This document shows, in pieces, positions 1 to 12,343 of a stretch of DNA of 64,000 bases. Below the pieces are notes generated by a model. It made no database searches. It was not told where the DNA came from and saw nothing but the letters and a program-made list of their open reading frames with translations. The stretch comes from Haemonchus contortus (Eukaryota > Nematoda > Chromadorea > Rhabditida > Trichostrongylidae): the NCBI GenBank assembly GCA_000469685.2, contig LS997565.1, forward strand, positions 18,980,240 through 19,044,239, given 5' to 3'. Position 1 is the first letter of the stretch. The number at the start of each line of letters is the position of its first letter. The position numbers were made by a program, and so were the translations under genes.

Positions 1-1077
1 GGCAGTCTGCATCAGTTGTGCATGGATCTCCTATTTCATAGGGCGCGTAGCCTGGCCAGTTCCCACTGTAACTTTTTTGGAATTGCGTGGTGAGAGAAAT
101 TGCTACTGCTGTTGTATTCGCTTACCCAGGGTTGTATTCGCATCCCACAAATGTCATTCCTGGGCACCACACAACTGCGCAACCAATTTTATCACTCTCC
201 TGCCAAACCGCCTGCAATGAACGTACTTCCAAGATTAATAGGGCCACTGTGCAGCCATCAATTCCATTGCCACCTCAGAGTAGTGCCCAGCCATTCTCCA
301 TGCCTCTTCGGAGAAAATATTGTTCTTTGGGAACCCATGTTTCCATACTTCACTAAACCACCCAGCGACGGCCTGAAATTTGATGACATTTCTTTCGAGA
401 CATGCACTCTCGAGCTTAAGAATCTGACCGATTCTGCAGCATAGGTCTTGCTCATATTACGTGCGCCAGTCGCCCAAAGGTTCTGCCCCCAGTAGTTCCT
501 ATCTGCTTCCGGGTTGTGTTTAACTATGCACTTCTTCGCATACTCCATCATATTTTTCTCAACATCGCAATCGTAGCCCTATAACGACTCAATAACTCTA
601 TTTTATTTCAACGTCTCATTTGAATAGACATGAGGCGAGCTTTCCATTAGAGAAACAGGGCCACAGTTCTTACCACTTTCATCATTCGAGCTGCTTTCGG
701 AACGTACCCTCCAAGTTTATTCTTGAGCTGTCCTCTGGCAGCGAGCGATCTGAAGAAATTCTTTCATCGGGCCGATAACGCGATATCATAGATGCTTTGC
801 ATGATTAATACCAACCGATAATGATTGTGTTGATAGACGAAAACAGCCCTAACTTCGTCTGTCATGCCATTGTCAGGTGGACAGTACGTAGCTAAATATG
901 TATTTTGTCAAGCCCTAGCTAGAAAGGAAAGGATGTTGAAATATTGGCAGGAACGCACCAGTCACCCACGACGGCGTCAGAAGCGCCTAAATGCGTCAAC
1001 TCAAACTATTTTTCATCGCAAGTCATTAGCCATATACGTTGACTTACCAAGCAGACAGTTACGAGAAGTATTACCAT
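1..1077 (-). CDS. CAP/ASP-type secreted protein, mirror copy (partial, leaves window)
   Basis: This is the mirror-image copy of the first CAP domain of the gene at 1740-4062. Exons read on the minus strand at 1048-1077 (possible signal-peptide start MVILLVTVCL), 816-891, 674-749, 429-578, 274-372, 126-211 and from 65 past the window edge. Coding bases seem identical to the right-hand copy; the five differences found are non-coding. It encodes the CAP (SCP/TAPS) fold: N-terminal NGMTDEVR segment, a GQNLW motif, the CAP1 motif GHYSE followed by VWQ, then GCAVVWC and the CAP2 motif EYNPG. CAP proteins are extracellular and abundant in strongylid secretions. Whether it also has a second CAP domain cannot be seen. 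The putative first exon ends in phase 0 while exon 2 needs one base, so the start is uncertain. Confidence 0.85.
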
Positions 1078-1739
1078 ACCTCACGATGAATGTGAATATC
1101 TGCTGATCGCTAGTAGGGCTTTATATAGCTGTTTCAATAGCCCCCTTCATGAATTTCATTTAGGGCTTGCAGCTGATATAACTCTACTTTCGAGTTATAC
1201 AAAGTTCATTTCCATTGTTCTTGTGACAAAGAATTATTTACTTTGTGACACAGTTCCTTACGGATTTATTACCCTTTCCGAAGTAATTCCAGAGTTGTCA
1301 GATAACCGATATCATTTCACTTGGGTGTCTTACCTTCCATACAGTTTTATGGTGAATTTCTCTCACTGCAGAAGATACTGATCCGATTTTTCGAGGCATT
1401 TAGAATTCTTTATTTCTGAAATCAATGAAGTTAAGATTTTTCGCGCTGGCTTTTTGAAAACTACGAGTGGTGTTCAAAAGACATCTGAAAATGCCAGTAC
1501 AGATATGGGTAATATCGAGAGACATTGATTTGTCCCTCCATTATTCCACCAATTGAAGGGGAATCAAGATAAACAGATGTGAGCGCTTTCTCACGAGAAC
1601 AATGGAAGTGAATCTTGTATAACTCGAAAGTAGAGTTATAGCAGCTGCAAGCCCTAAATGAAATTCATGAAGGGGGCTATTGAAACAGCTATATAAAGCC
1701 CTACTAGCGATCTGCAGATATTCACATTCATCGTGAGGT
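1078..1739. promoter_or_regulatory. Shared divergent 5' region with mirrored TATA boxes
   Basis: This is the stretch between the two putative ATGs of the divergent CAP genes. Each side has the TATA-like string CTATATAAAG (right copy about 1689-1698, left mirror about 1119-1128), some 40-50 bases before its ATG. The outer parts belong to the palindrome arms; the middle, about 1233-1584, is unique. TATA placement suggests two core promoters firing outwards, and the layout suggests shared upstream control. The inference rests on the motif and symmetry only. Confidence 0.5.
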
Positions 1740-4062
1740 ATGGTAATACTTCTCGTAACTGTCTGCTTGGTAAGTCAACGTATATGGCTAATGACTTGCG
1801 ATGAAAAATAGTTTGAGTTGACGCATTTAGGCGCTTCTGACGCCGTCGTGGGTGACTGGTGCGTTCCTGCCAATATTTCAACATCCTTTCCTTTCTAGCT
1901 AGGGCTTGACAAAATACATATTTAGCTACGTACTGTCCACCTGACAATGGCATGACAGACGAAGTTAGGGCTGTTTTCGTCTATCAACACAATCATTATC
2001 GGTTGGTATTAATCATGCAAAGCATCTATGATATCGCGTTATCGGCCCGATGAAGGAATTTCTTCAGATCGCTCGCTGCCAGAGGACAGCTCAAGAATAA
2101 ACTTGGAGGGTACGTTCCGAAAGCAGCTCGAATGATGAAAGTGGTAAGAACTGTGGCCCTGTTTCTCTAACGGAAAGCTCGCCTCATGTCTATTCAAATG
2201 AGACGTTGAAATAAAATAGAGTTATTGAGTCGTTATAGGGCTACGATTGCGATGTTGAGAAAAATATGATGGAGTATGCAAAGAAGTGCATAGTTAAACA
2301 CAACCCGGAAGCAGATAGGAACTACTGGGGGCAGAACCTTTGGGCGACTGGCGCACGTAATATGAGCAAGACCTATGCTGCAGAATCGGTCAGATTCTTA
2401 AGCTCGAGAGTGCATGTCTCGAAAGAAATGTCATCAAATTTCAGGCCGTCGCTGGGTGGTTTAGTGAAGTATGGAAACATGGGTTCCCAAAGAACAATAT
2501 TTTCTCCGAAGAGGCATGGAGAATGGCTGGGCACTACTCTGAGGTGGCAATGGAATTGATAGCTGCACAGTGGCCCTATTAATCTTGGAAGTACGTTCAT
2601 TGCAGGCGGTTTGGCAGGAGAGTGATAAAATTGGTTGCGCAGTTGTGTGGTGCCCAGGAATGACATTTGTGGGATGCGAATACAACCCTGGGTAAGCGAA
2701 TACAACAGCAGTAGCAATTTCTCTCACCACGCAATTCCAAAAAAGTTACAGTGGGAACTGGCCAGGCTACGCGCCCTATGAAATAGGAGATCCATGCACA
2801 ACTGATGCAGACTGCCAATGCAAAGGCTGCGTTTGTAGCAGAGATGAGGCCCTCTGCATTCCTCCAGGATACGTTCCCCTTCATACGGTACCCACTACAA
2901 CGACCACTACGACAACAACGAAAAAGCCAACTACCACTACAACGACACCAACTACGACTACAACGAAGCCACTATACATTGGAGAATCACCGGATATCAA
3001 GTCAAGTTCGTTCACAAAGGGAACTAGTTTTGAGTTCTTAATCAACAAGAAACCGTCTTTTCAGCTGCGTCGTGCCCAGGACTTAATAATGGCATGACAG
3101 ATGAGATTAGGGAGATGTTCCTCAACAGGCACAATAACTATCGGTAAGTTCCACGAGGAGAAAAATGAGATTGGAATATAAACAAGAAATTATTGAGATC
3201 GCTCATAGCTAGTGGGCGAGCCATGAACAAACTTGGAGGATTCGCTCCGAAAGCCGCTAGAATGATGAAAATGGTACGACTCTATTATGACTTATTTCGA
3301 TTTTTACTGCATAGGGGACAATAGATTCCGATGCTCTAGGAAATTTTGCAGGAAATTTTCTTCATAATGAAGAAATATATTGCTATATTTTTTTTTTGAA
3401 AGAAAGGAAACTTTTGTAGAGCTACGACTGCGACGTTGAAGCCAACGTGGTGGAATGGGCGGGCAGTTGTATGTTTGGATACAACTCTGTTGCACAGAAA
3501 AATCGCTGGGGGACTAACATGCATTCGTTATCATTCACTCCTAACAAGACAAAGGCTGCAGCAGAGGTTAGAATAAGGAGCACTGTTGCATCTTTAGAAA
3601 TGGGCAGGACCAACCTCATTTCAGGGGGTCGACGCGTGGTTCAGCGAACTATATAAAATTGGTGTTCCTCAGGACAACGTTTTCACTACGAATTTTTCAC
3701 GCGTGGCACAACTGAATATAGTCAAGTGGGAACAAAACTTTTAGCAACGTTAGCGGATGAATGCTAGGTTGTTTTTAATATCGTTCCAGCTGGCCTGGCA
3801 AACGAGCAACAAAATTGGCTGTGCTGTTGTATCTTGTTGGAATGCGTGGACAGCAGTAGCATGCGAATACAATCCCGGGTAAGAATGAGCTCACTACAAT
3901 GGATTCCCTCTGGTGACAAATTGAGATAGAAGTTTGAATTTCAGAGGACTTAAACTCTCCCACACGATTTATGACATAGGAGATCCGTGCACGACTAACG
4001 ATGACTGCCAATGCGCTGGTTGCGTTTGTAGCAAAGATGAAGCTCTCTGTGTTGCTCCTTGA
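1740..4062 (+). CDS. Double-CAP-domain secreted protein (ASP/SCP-TAPS family)
   Basis: Exons: 1740-1769 (putative signal), 1926-2001, 2068-2143, 2239-2388, 2445-2543, 2606-2691, 2752-3005, 3065-3143, 3198-3273, 3420-3566, 3625-3720, 3790-3878, 3945-4062. All joins from exon 2 on keep frame, giving about 450 codons. Domain 1 has GQNLW, GHYSE/VWQ, GCAVVWC, EYNPG and a Cys-rich hinge (DPCTTDADCQC). A linker with runs of Thr and Lys-Pro follows (about 2875-2975), then domain 2, starting CPGLNNGMTDE, with GCAVVSC, EYNPG and a second hinge (DPCTTNDDCQC). This is the two-domain plan of nematode ASP-1-like proteins; secretion is expected. In domain 2 both usual cavity histidines are replaced. Exon 1 (phase 0) does not match exon 2 (needs one base), so the real start exon may differ. 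The donor at 3005/3006 and the acceptor before 3198 are weak. Confidence 0.88.
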
Positions 4063-4087
4063 ATCGCTTTAGCAATGAGCCTTCATC

Positions 4088-4093
4088 AATAAA
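4088..4093 (+). terminator. Poly(A) signal AATAAA of the double-CAP gene
   Basis: AATAAA lies 26 bases after the TGA stop of the double-CAP gene, a normal spacing for a compact nematode 3' UTR. Confidence 0.6.
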
Positions 4094-4099
4094 ATTTCT

Positions 4100-7000
4100 C
4101 TCGTTCGAATGTTTGTCCCCTTTACTGAGATTTCGATCTCAATGAGGGTCCTCCAGCCGGTTGATGAAGAGACTACGTGCCAGCTGAATTGGCAGATATA
4201 GTATAGGATGTCGCGGCCGAAGTACTCGCTCAGGGGCGATTCTCTAATGTATCCATGCTCAGGTAAGTGGAGAGTGCGGGCGTGGTTGGTATCTTGCACA
4301 TCGGCTCAGCCAAAAGCTTGCATTCGGGTGACTGGGATGTAATCCGTTAGGCAACTGGGGACAGCCTCCAATATCTTAGCCCCTTGTCCTTATTTGTGCA
4401 GCTGGCTAGCTGTTCCGAGTCGGCCGAGCATCCACTTCGGACCCTGACCAACTACTAGTAGGTGCCCATAAGTTAGATACAGTACTATGAAAACCTCTGC
4501 TAGGATACCGTATCTTTTTGTTCCGTCAACAGTGAGAAAGAACATCAATTAATTTATGTCATCCTACTGGTTGAAGCCTGGTAGCAGTTTTTACGAAAAG
4601 TTTGGTAAGTATACTCCCGGAACAGTGCTAGCTCCTCCCTGACCATCGGAAATTTCACGTAAAAAAGCAAGAAAACTATGCTCTTTGTAAAAAAATGGCG
4701 CATACCGGATTTTAAACGATTATATAGCCTTTTCTTTAAAACTCAAAGCACTAATTTCCAAGTTTTGGGGAAGTAATTTTTGTGGAGAATAGGCACACTA
4801 ATTTCTGAGGATAGAAATCATCTCATTTTGATTATTCCTCATTTTAAAAAGCCTCCGTTACTTGAATTTGGCCCATGGCCAAATTCATCCATTTTGAGGA
4901 AAACTGGTATCGAAGGGATCAGGACTATATGAGAAATGCCATGGTCTTATTTTCACCTAATGCCGGAAAATATCAGCTACTCCACGTTCCACAGACTACT
5001 TTTAATAGAAAAAAATGTCCTCTGGTTATAGTTATAGCAGACGTCGCTGCTAAAGACGTGACCTCAGGAACTTTGATGGGTGAGGGACTTGGGGACTTCA
5101 AAATCGAACTTATAGAGATTTTAGAAAACCATGTTATAGAGCTCGAGGAGTTGAGTTCAACCATATAGCACACTATATTAGGAAATTTTAAATTAACCTA
5201 ATTACAGAGAAAAAACGAAAAAAATGCGAAAACGCGTTTTTTCGTGTTTTTTTGAACATTTAGGGTGGGTATTTTACGTCGAAGCTGTAAGGTTTCGCAC
5301 ACACCGTCTTGGGGACATGGGCACACCGGGTAGGAAATGGCCGTCCCATCTGGAGCAATTATCTATGCCCACTTCTTGGTACTTCTTGCCGCGGAGATGT
5401 CATCGATGTCATAAAAAGAGCGCTCAAAGCAGCGCGTACTTGAATTTTTATTGGAAGTCAGTATGTTTTGGCTGGCTTTGAATCCGGCAACGCATTCAAT
5501 CGGTAGAAGTGGATAGCAGGACCCTGTTCCACAGCACCGATCCCTGAAGAAAAAAGGATCCATGTTCCTCGGATTCAACTATTTTCACATTCATAATCAT
5601 CCGTGATCCCTTGAAAAATTGAATTTCAAATTTCAATTCAGTCCATGATGGCTAGGAACCATCATCATGACTACAGTCAGATGTCTTAGCTCTTACCATC
5701 CATGTCCACAACCTTTTTACAGAAGAATTCCATTCGATTGCGAAATTGATAGTCCTGCTTACGTCCTTCGTAGCCGACAACAACACGACAAAGCTAGAAA
5801 GTTTCCTTACTGCATATTAGAAATGATGTCAGATGTTATTTTGGGCAAAAGTAATCCCAGATATCGAATCTCATCGCGGATCTACTGCGCTATTATTCCT
5901 TAGTCATCACATAGCGACTTTCAGGCCGACTTCATCCACAAAAATCTCTTATTTTTGCTGGACTGCTGTAAACAGATAGCTCAGAATTCGCCTGAAGAGC
6001 CAGATCATCATTTTTAAGGAACAAGAGAGTTAAGGGGTCAATGCCACGGACTCGACTTTCTTCTACAATGACAATGACTTAAGGGAGCCAACTCATACAC
6101 AACCCACTTTTTTCACCTTCCAGACGTATCATCCCTATCAAACGTGGAATGGAAGACTTGGTAGTTCATTAATCCATAGTTTAAACCCCCCCCCCCCCCC
6201 CCCTCCCCTCCACATTATGTGGAAGTGAAGATTACCAGCAACTTTCCTACCCTGGCGCTGTAATAAATATAACGCTTCTTACAATTAGTTCATAAGTGAG
6301 ATGTGGTTTATAGAAAACAACTCGAACGACTGAACATCAAATTCTTTCTTAGTGTGAGTAGAGATGCCACCATTATATTACTACTTTGCCTACCAATTTC
6401 TCGGCCTCCTCGACCTGGTCACTGATCACCGCGTATTGAAAACGCGAAATTCTCTGTCAGCTATCACTTCTCCATGTCTTTCACTCTAGCCGGAGTAGTA
6501 AAAACCAGTAATATGACTTGTGTAGAGCTAACGAAATACTAAACTGCATTGTTCATATTCCCTTCCTGCCATCTTCATACTAACTTACTTGGAATGGTCG
6601 TGCCAAAAATGCAATTGATTTCTCATAATCTCCGCATTTTCGTGGTGTTGTTAGAATGTTCTATCAAAATGTAAAACGTAATTCAGCGGTGTAACCCTAC
6701 GCTAAGGCGAGTAACTGCTCCGCAGGCATGGGCCGGGCTCACACCCGGACACGCCGAAGGAATGGTGATGCGATGACATGGAAGGAAAGGTGGACAGTAT
6801 TCAAGCACAACCGACGAAAACCAGGTACCTGAAGTATTTTCATCTGCCAAAGTGTTACAAGTATGCAAGCGTTTTTCAGCCGCGAATCGGTTTTTTCTCC
6901 CGTTCCCCAAAAGTGACACTTGAGCCCTTACCGTAACTTTTTTGCTCTCACTTGTTTTAACACCTTTTATCGATGAACATTTGTAATACGAGTTTTGCAG

Positions 7001-7512
7001 ATCAGGGGATTCGTTAGATAACGTGAATACATTTCGCTGCAAATGTTTGAGTGTAACTCAAAAGAGCAGAGTCATAATACACGCTGTAGTCGATGTGATC
7101 GGAACAACACCTTCTTCTTCCCCCCCCCCCCTCCCCCTCCCTTGCAAACTGCATATTGTGAAATTAGAGGTCATCTAGACTGCAGAGCGTACCGAGCAAT
7201 CCATTGAGCCTATTTTATATTTAGGATATTTGGAGTTGATCATCTACGGAGTACTCCTTAATCTCTTGGGAATAGGTCTTCTCTTTCTGAAATCAGTGCT
7301 GGACAAGAATGTCATCGAAGCCACTATTCAGAGGCGATTTGAGGAAATCGGTAAGGCAAAAATTTTTTGGTGAAAAGATTACCCTGAGGTCGCGTTTTTC
7401 TTGAATGTGAAGGAAGCTTTCTGAACAAAATTCAATCAAATGCCCCTATGCATGCGCTTACTTGTCGTCACAATCTCTTCGAGTACGAGCACGTTCATTA
7501 ACTTTAGAATTA
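4100..7512. other. Intergenic stretch, no recognised gene
   Basis: No family or domain was recognised. The longest open frames are 97 codons (4875-5168, +) and 119 codons (6683-7042, -), neither with recognisable motifs nor flanked by convincing splice sites. Homopolymer C tracts lie at about 6186-6203 and 7121-7140. A stretch near 4288-4320 resembles 59478-59510 (GGTATCTTGCAC and CTCAGCC shared), suggesting a small dispersed repeat. Confidence 0.6.
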
Positions 7513-8038
7513 CAGTAGCGCTCAAAAGTCTTCGGTGAAATGCTTCGACCCTTTTTCGTCCATAACTTTTTTCTTAGTGGACCAAATCGAGCGAAGTTTG
7601 GATATGTTTAACTAAAGCACACTTCACCCTAACCAACACTATTTGACTGCAAAGCTGCAATATCCACAGATAGAGTAAGGTGTTTATTGCTGCAGCAGAT
7701 TTTGCTAAAACTAAAGTTGTCGACGTCTGCAGTTATCGCACCTTATGTAGGTTTTTCTCATCTATTGTGTTCGGCATTACTGCTCGTACACTTTAGGCAT
7801 GACGAAAAGGAAAGAGATTCTAGAAGGACCATCATCTGTATTTTCAGTCGATTCTGAGTTCATGTTCTTTGGAATATTTGGAACAAATATTCAGAACACA
7901 GGAATATTAGGAATATTCAGAACACACCCACGTTCCAATTATAGAAATTTCGCAAGATTAGATAAAGTAGGAAAGGAGTTACGACTGAAATTAAAACCGC
8001 CGAAGAACCATTTGACCGAAGACTTTTGAGCGCTACTG
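7513..8038 (+). mobile_element. 526-bp Tc1/mariner-like MITE, copy 1
   Basis: The element begins CAGTAGCGCTCAAAAG and ends with the reverse complement, CTTTTGAGCGCTACTG. TA precedes the 5' end; the 3' flank is TT, probably a mutated target duplication. A second copy in inverted orientation at 62258-62784 is nearly the same length, and its interior matches the reverse complement of this one at lower identity than the termini. No transposase is encoded; the short open frame at 7799-8029 is not protein-like. TA targeting and the CAGT-type ends fit a non-autonomous Tc1/mariner relative. Confidence 0.85.
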
Positions 8039-11000
8039 TTAGCATTTCAGCATTTAGCATCAATTTTATTCAAAATACAACCCATATAAGTAAGTAAATA
8101 ATCGTGTAAGCAAATTATTTCTGTGATCTTCTTCTCCTATACGAACGTTCATCAAACACCATCATCTTGATTGCGGCTTTCAAATAACCGATAGTAGCTA
8201 TTCAATGTACCGTCAGCATTCTATTTTAGTAACCTCATTCCAAGCAGCCACATCTAACTGCCTTTTCTTCAACTTTTCTGTGTTATAGACGTGGCTATAG
8301 GTTAGCTTTTTTGCTGATACTCATAATGTATCAGCACTCAGTTCTGAATTTGCACGACTCTATGACAACAACTTCTACCCACATCATCAGGATAGGTAGA
8401 AAGAGTAATAGGATCTCAGTTTTCTGAAACCGCTCTTTTCATACTTTCTTTCGAGCTTTCCATGCTCAATTACAATTTCGTCGTGCCGGAATTCTCATGC
8501 AGCAGGTTTTGCATCACTTTCGCAAATTTAGGTCTCCATATTACTAGACAGATAAGTCTATAAAATTGGAATCGACAGGTTCATCTATCGAATCCTGGAA
8601 GTGAAAACTTATTGGCTTCTAGAAAGAGATCGTGTAGGATATGAGATGGTGACATGCTTAAAATAAAGGTGGAGCCGTACGAAGTAGCAGGAAATCTCGC
8701 CATACAATTTGTCGGCTTTTAGATTATGCTAACATACATAGAATACCAGCTAGTAGTGTAGTTGGTCAGCGTAGACAGCAGCTGTCACCTTACCATCATT
8801 CAGTAACAGCTCGAAGTGAAGCTCACCCGTGCAATTTCACTAACAGCATAGCAACGCTTTTGTGAAAACCAGCTTTCGCTTCTTGTCTGTCTCCTAATTG
8901 TACATACAGTTAACACTGGGAACCCAGTTCTTATGTCCAAAAGCAATTTCCCCTAAAAGTGATCTCAAGCGGAGACGATGAAGCAAAACTAAGAGAGCCA
9001 CGGCTGGTTTTATTAGCTTCATCGAGTTGATTACTGTAGTTCGGGATGTATCAAGCTAAACAAATTCTTCTGATGTTAAATTTTCGATTCACTTCGGAGC
9101 TATAATACAAGGACATCACCCTCTAACTGATCGTCCTACGTTCATATCAGTAAAAATTAATATATATCTAGATTTGAACCAACTGAACCAGCATGACACG
9201 AGCACAGTTGTTAGCCGTTTTCTCTCTGACTGGAGCAAGAGTTCCTCAGTTACATTTGAAATGAGTCATTCTGGTACCCTCTATCACATGGATAGCTCCC
9301 ACAAACGAAAGTGTCGCAAGAATCATGCACGGACTTAGTATTATGACAATGTGATGTGCCTGTTATTCTAGCAATAATCGTTTCAATTAAGGCCTTGTAA
9401 CGAACGACACGAAGATAGACAACGAGCCACTTTTTGAGGCAAATTCACTCGTCACCGTTCTCATCACTATTATGGGAAGAATGGCGAATGTCGTCGGAAC
9501 TATGAAAATGTACAAGGTGAGAAGCTCTGGGTATTACACAATCAACTGTAGCTGTAGCCGCTATCTAAACAGTGCAGTGTTCTGCTCAAGAGATAACAGC
9601 ATTCTTTCAAAGCGACCAATGAGTGCACATTTTGCGCTCAGAGTACGACACCCTCTCCAACTATAATTGAAAAACGAAGCGAGTGAATAATGGGTTTTTG
9701 GGATTTCTTCCCGTACCTGGCGGAATGTTAATTTTCAGCTCATCTATATGGAGAAAATTTTCCCCAGAAAAAACTTAATGTGAAAGTTCACCTCGTCGAG
9801 TTCTTCAGAAAGGGCTGAAAAGAGCTAAAATTTATCGAATTCCTTCTTTGATCAAACTTTCCGAGAATATTGAACTGGTTTCCTGGAATTGGGCATGCCT
9901 TGGAATGCGCAGCGATTTCAATGTATTATTATAGATTAAGTTGAATGTATCTGAGATCCACATATAACAACTCTAGTCAAATAGCAACTCTACTCTTCAT
10001 AAACAAAGTGCTAGGCACTTACCGAAGGGTTTTGACATGTTCTCGAGTTTTATTTTGTAGTGCTATGCTATTCTCCATACTGTATATTTTAATCGATCAG
10101 TTGTGATACCACTCCTTCCATCAAAGGGCACTTATGTACAGCTTCTACAACTCAAAGAAGAGAACCGCGAAAGCACCAGAACCTCAGCCAAATAAAGTGT
10201 CGTTGAAAATATCGGTTGTTCAGCACAGAAAGTTAAGAAGTTTTAACTGAAAAAAGACAAGATTTATTGAGAGTCGAACTCGGGCACTATTCCCATCTTC
10301 CCGTGCAGGTACGCTGCTTGAGGAATAAGATACTATCCCAATGGGTGACGATGCAGCGCTCCCTCTTGAGTTTTTCTGTCTTTCTAGATGCGACGAAATT
10401 AAGTATTACATAAAGAAACATAAGGAATTGTGGAGTCAAGCCGATGGGTTGGGTATAGGGTAAGATCAACAGAGAACATATCAGCATAGCTCACCTTTAC
10501 CCAAGGAGTTCAGGAATAGCACCGGGCTGGGCGTTGAAATGAGTAAAAATCTAAGTTTGGTTTCATAACTGCTCATAGGATGGGAGAAAAGAGTAAATAA
10601 AAAGTAGAAGTAAGTAAGAAGAGAAAGTAAAAAGAGTAAAAAGAGGAATGGATCAATAAATGAAATGAAGGATAATCATCTGCTATGATCGCAATTTCTT
10701 CACCGTTGGCGGTTCATTCTACAAAAATTTATTACTCGATTCAACGCAAGCTCAGAGGCCAACAAAAAACTCTTGGGATAAGCAAGGCTTGAGGTAGAGC
10801 GGACATGCTCTCAAATGGCAACTGCTTTCTACAAAATTCGATTATTTCGATCAGCACTGCGCGCTAGGCTTTGGAAAAAACTTGTTATAGGCTGCTAAAG
10901 GAAGGATGGTAAAAGCTTCAAGTAGACGGGACGTGCGCTGAAGTGGGAGGGCTGAGATCAAAATTTCACGCTCCAAAAATTTTGTCTCCTTCTTTTAGGA

Positions 11001-12343
11001 AACCTCAAGCATCGTCATTATTGCCTTTGAATTTTGTAGATGAACCGGATAACTTGTCTTTTCATTCTAAACTTAGTTTCTGTTAGCTGAAGATGGAGCA
11101 ATATCAAAAGTTTTCTCGAGTTTTCAGGGCTAACATGCGGTATTTCAGGGACTCGGAAAGTTTTTCTCGGACAGAAAACGAAAGAAATTCAGAAAAGCAA
11201 CGGAGCGTGTTCAGAATGGAGAGACTGAAGTAGAGTTTACCGAGTTGTTTACAGAATGTTGCATGTTTTAGAGGTAGTTTCCATGAGAGAGAAGGTCAAA
11301 GTGGTCCTGTCTATCAATGAAACTATGGCTGTCAACTGTTCAATAAGGAAGGCACAAAATGAACTGCATTTGCCAAACCAGTTTTCCTTCACATTAATCT
11401 GTGGAGGGGTCGAAAACCGGACCCGATGAGCCCGAAGAGCCTGCCGGTGATTCAGCATGTCTCCTTGACACAAAGTTGAAGACGCAACCTTTTTGAATTA
11501 CTTTAGTCGTCAAATGACTGGTTATGGTTATCTTCTGTTGAGGTTACTGAAAATCATTCGAGTGGTCTAAACCCATTTTTTGCCACCTTTAGAAATTCTA
11601 GAAAAGAAAGTAGTAAGCAGAAACAAATACTCTGCGCATAGAGTTTTTCATGTGTCTAACTAGTGGCTCCACTAGTTGAACTGCTGTGTATGTCGGTGTC
11701 TAGCTTAATCGAGAGGATAAAGAGCTCGTTAGCACGCAGACTGACCTTGAAAAGGCACTAGTACTTCAGCAAAGTCAATCGCTCTTCCTATCTCAAAATA
11801 AAGATAAAGGCCTTGTTACTAAAATACTCATAAGACTTTCTCTCTTCGTCATGGAAACTGCCATCATATCGTGCTCAAGCAGTGAAATGCTGATTGATGA
11901 ATGTGGAAGATTACGTGTACAAAGTATGGAGTTGTTATCTTACTAATTCATTAATTCAACTGATGCGATAGAACATAATAAATTTTCAAAAGGGTTACTC
12001 ACGTGTGCTGTTCAGCGAAAGTAGTGATTATTAGGTCGCTATTCGACGACTTCTCACCCGAAAAGGCCACAGAAAACATGTATAGAAGTACAGCTCACGT
12101 TGAAAATGGTTTTTGAGATTTCCTCCATTTATAAACCAGTGACCCCAAGGATAGTCTCTGGAGCGCTGTCGGGTCGAAAAACGGTCAGGATGAGAAGTCA
12201 TGAGGGTCGCAAAACCCGCTTAGACGACGTACACATCCAAGGCAGATCTTGAGCTCTTGAGCGCTGGCTGGGGGCGGCGCTTGTCCTTTGTTTGCAACTG
12301 AATCTTGGTTGATACCGCCGGCGTACGCGCCCGCTCACTCGTT
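8039..12343. other. Intergenic stretch, no recognised gene
   Basis: All open frames here are under 80 codons with no motif I recognise. A purine-rich run dominated by A and G occupies about 10565-10665. No tRNA-like pair of A and B boxes was found. Confidence 0.55.

Larger units (their letters stand above)
1..2816. repeat. Large inverted repeat (palindrome) carrying divergent CAP genes
   Basis: Bases 1 to about 1202 are the reverse complement of about 1615 to 2816, with paired coordinates summing to 2817 throughout, so no indel was found. I found five substitutions (left positions 256, 646, 762, 1104, 1176), all in introns or upstream DNA. Inside about 1202/1615 the similarity continues for some 30 bp at clearly lower identity and is then lost, leaving roughly 350 bp of unrelated centre. 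The left arm runs off the window edge, so its full length is unknown. Both arms carry the same six-exon CAP gene body. It could be a real head-to-head duplication kept identical by gene conversion, or in part an assembly product. Confidence 0.95.

Noticed and set aside
258..551. 97-codon frames at 258-551 (-) and 2266-2559 (+) as complete small genes
   Set aside because: They read through an intron; the real coding parts are exons 4 and 5 of the CAP genes.
1..2816. Palindrome as a missed-adapter sequencing artefact
   Set aside because: The unique centre and the diverged inner edge of the arms are hard to explain by read-through of one molecule, although assembly error is not fully excluded.
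4288..4320. Possible small RNA gene sharing GGTATCTTGCAC and CTCAGCC with 59478-59510
   Set aside because: It matches no known nematode snRNA, 5S or spliced-leader sequence I know of, and the shared block is only about 33 bases.
4875..5168. 97-codon open frame (starts MAKFIHFEENW)
   Set aside because: Reasonable composition, but no recognised motif, splice context or similar copy in the window; kept only as a note in the intergenic entry.
10270..10300. Possible tRNA B box on the minus strand (GAGTTCGACTC)
   Set aside because: No A box or cloverleaf could be drawn upstream.
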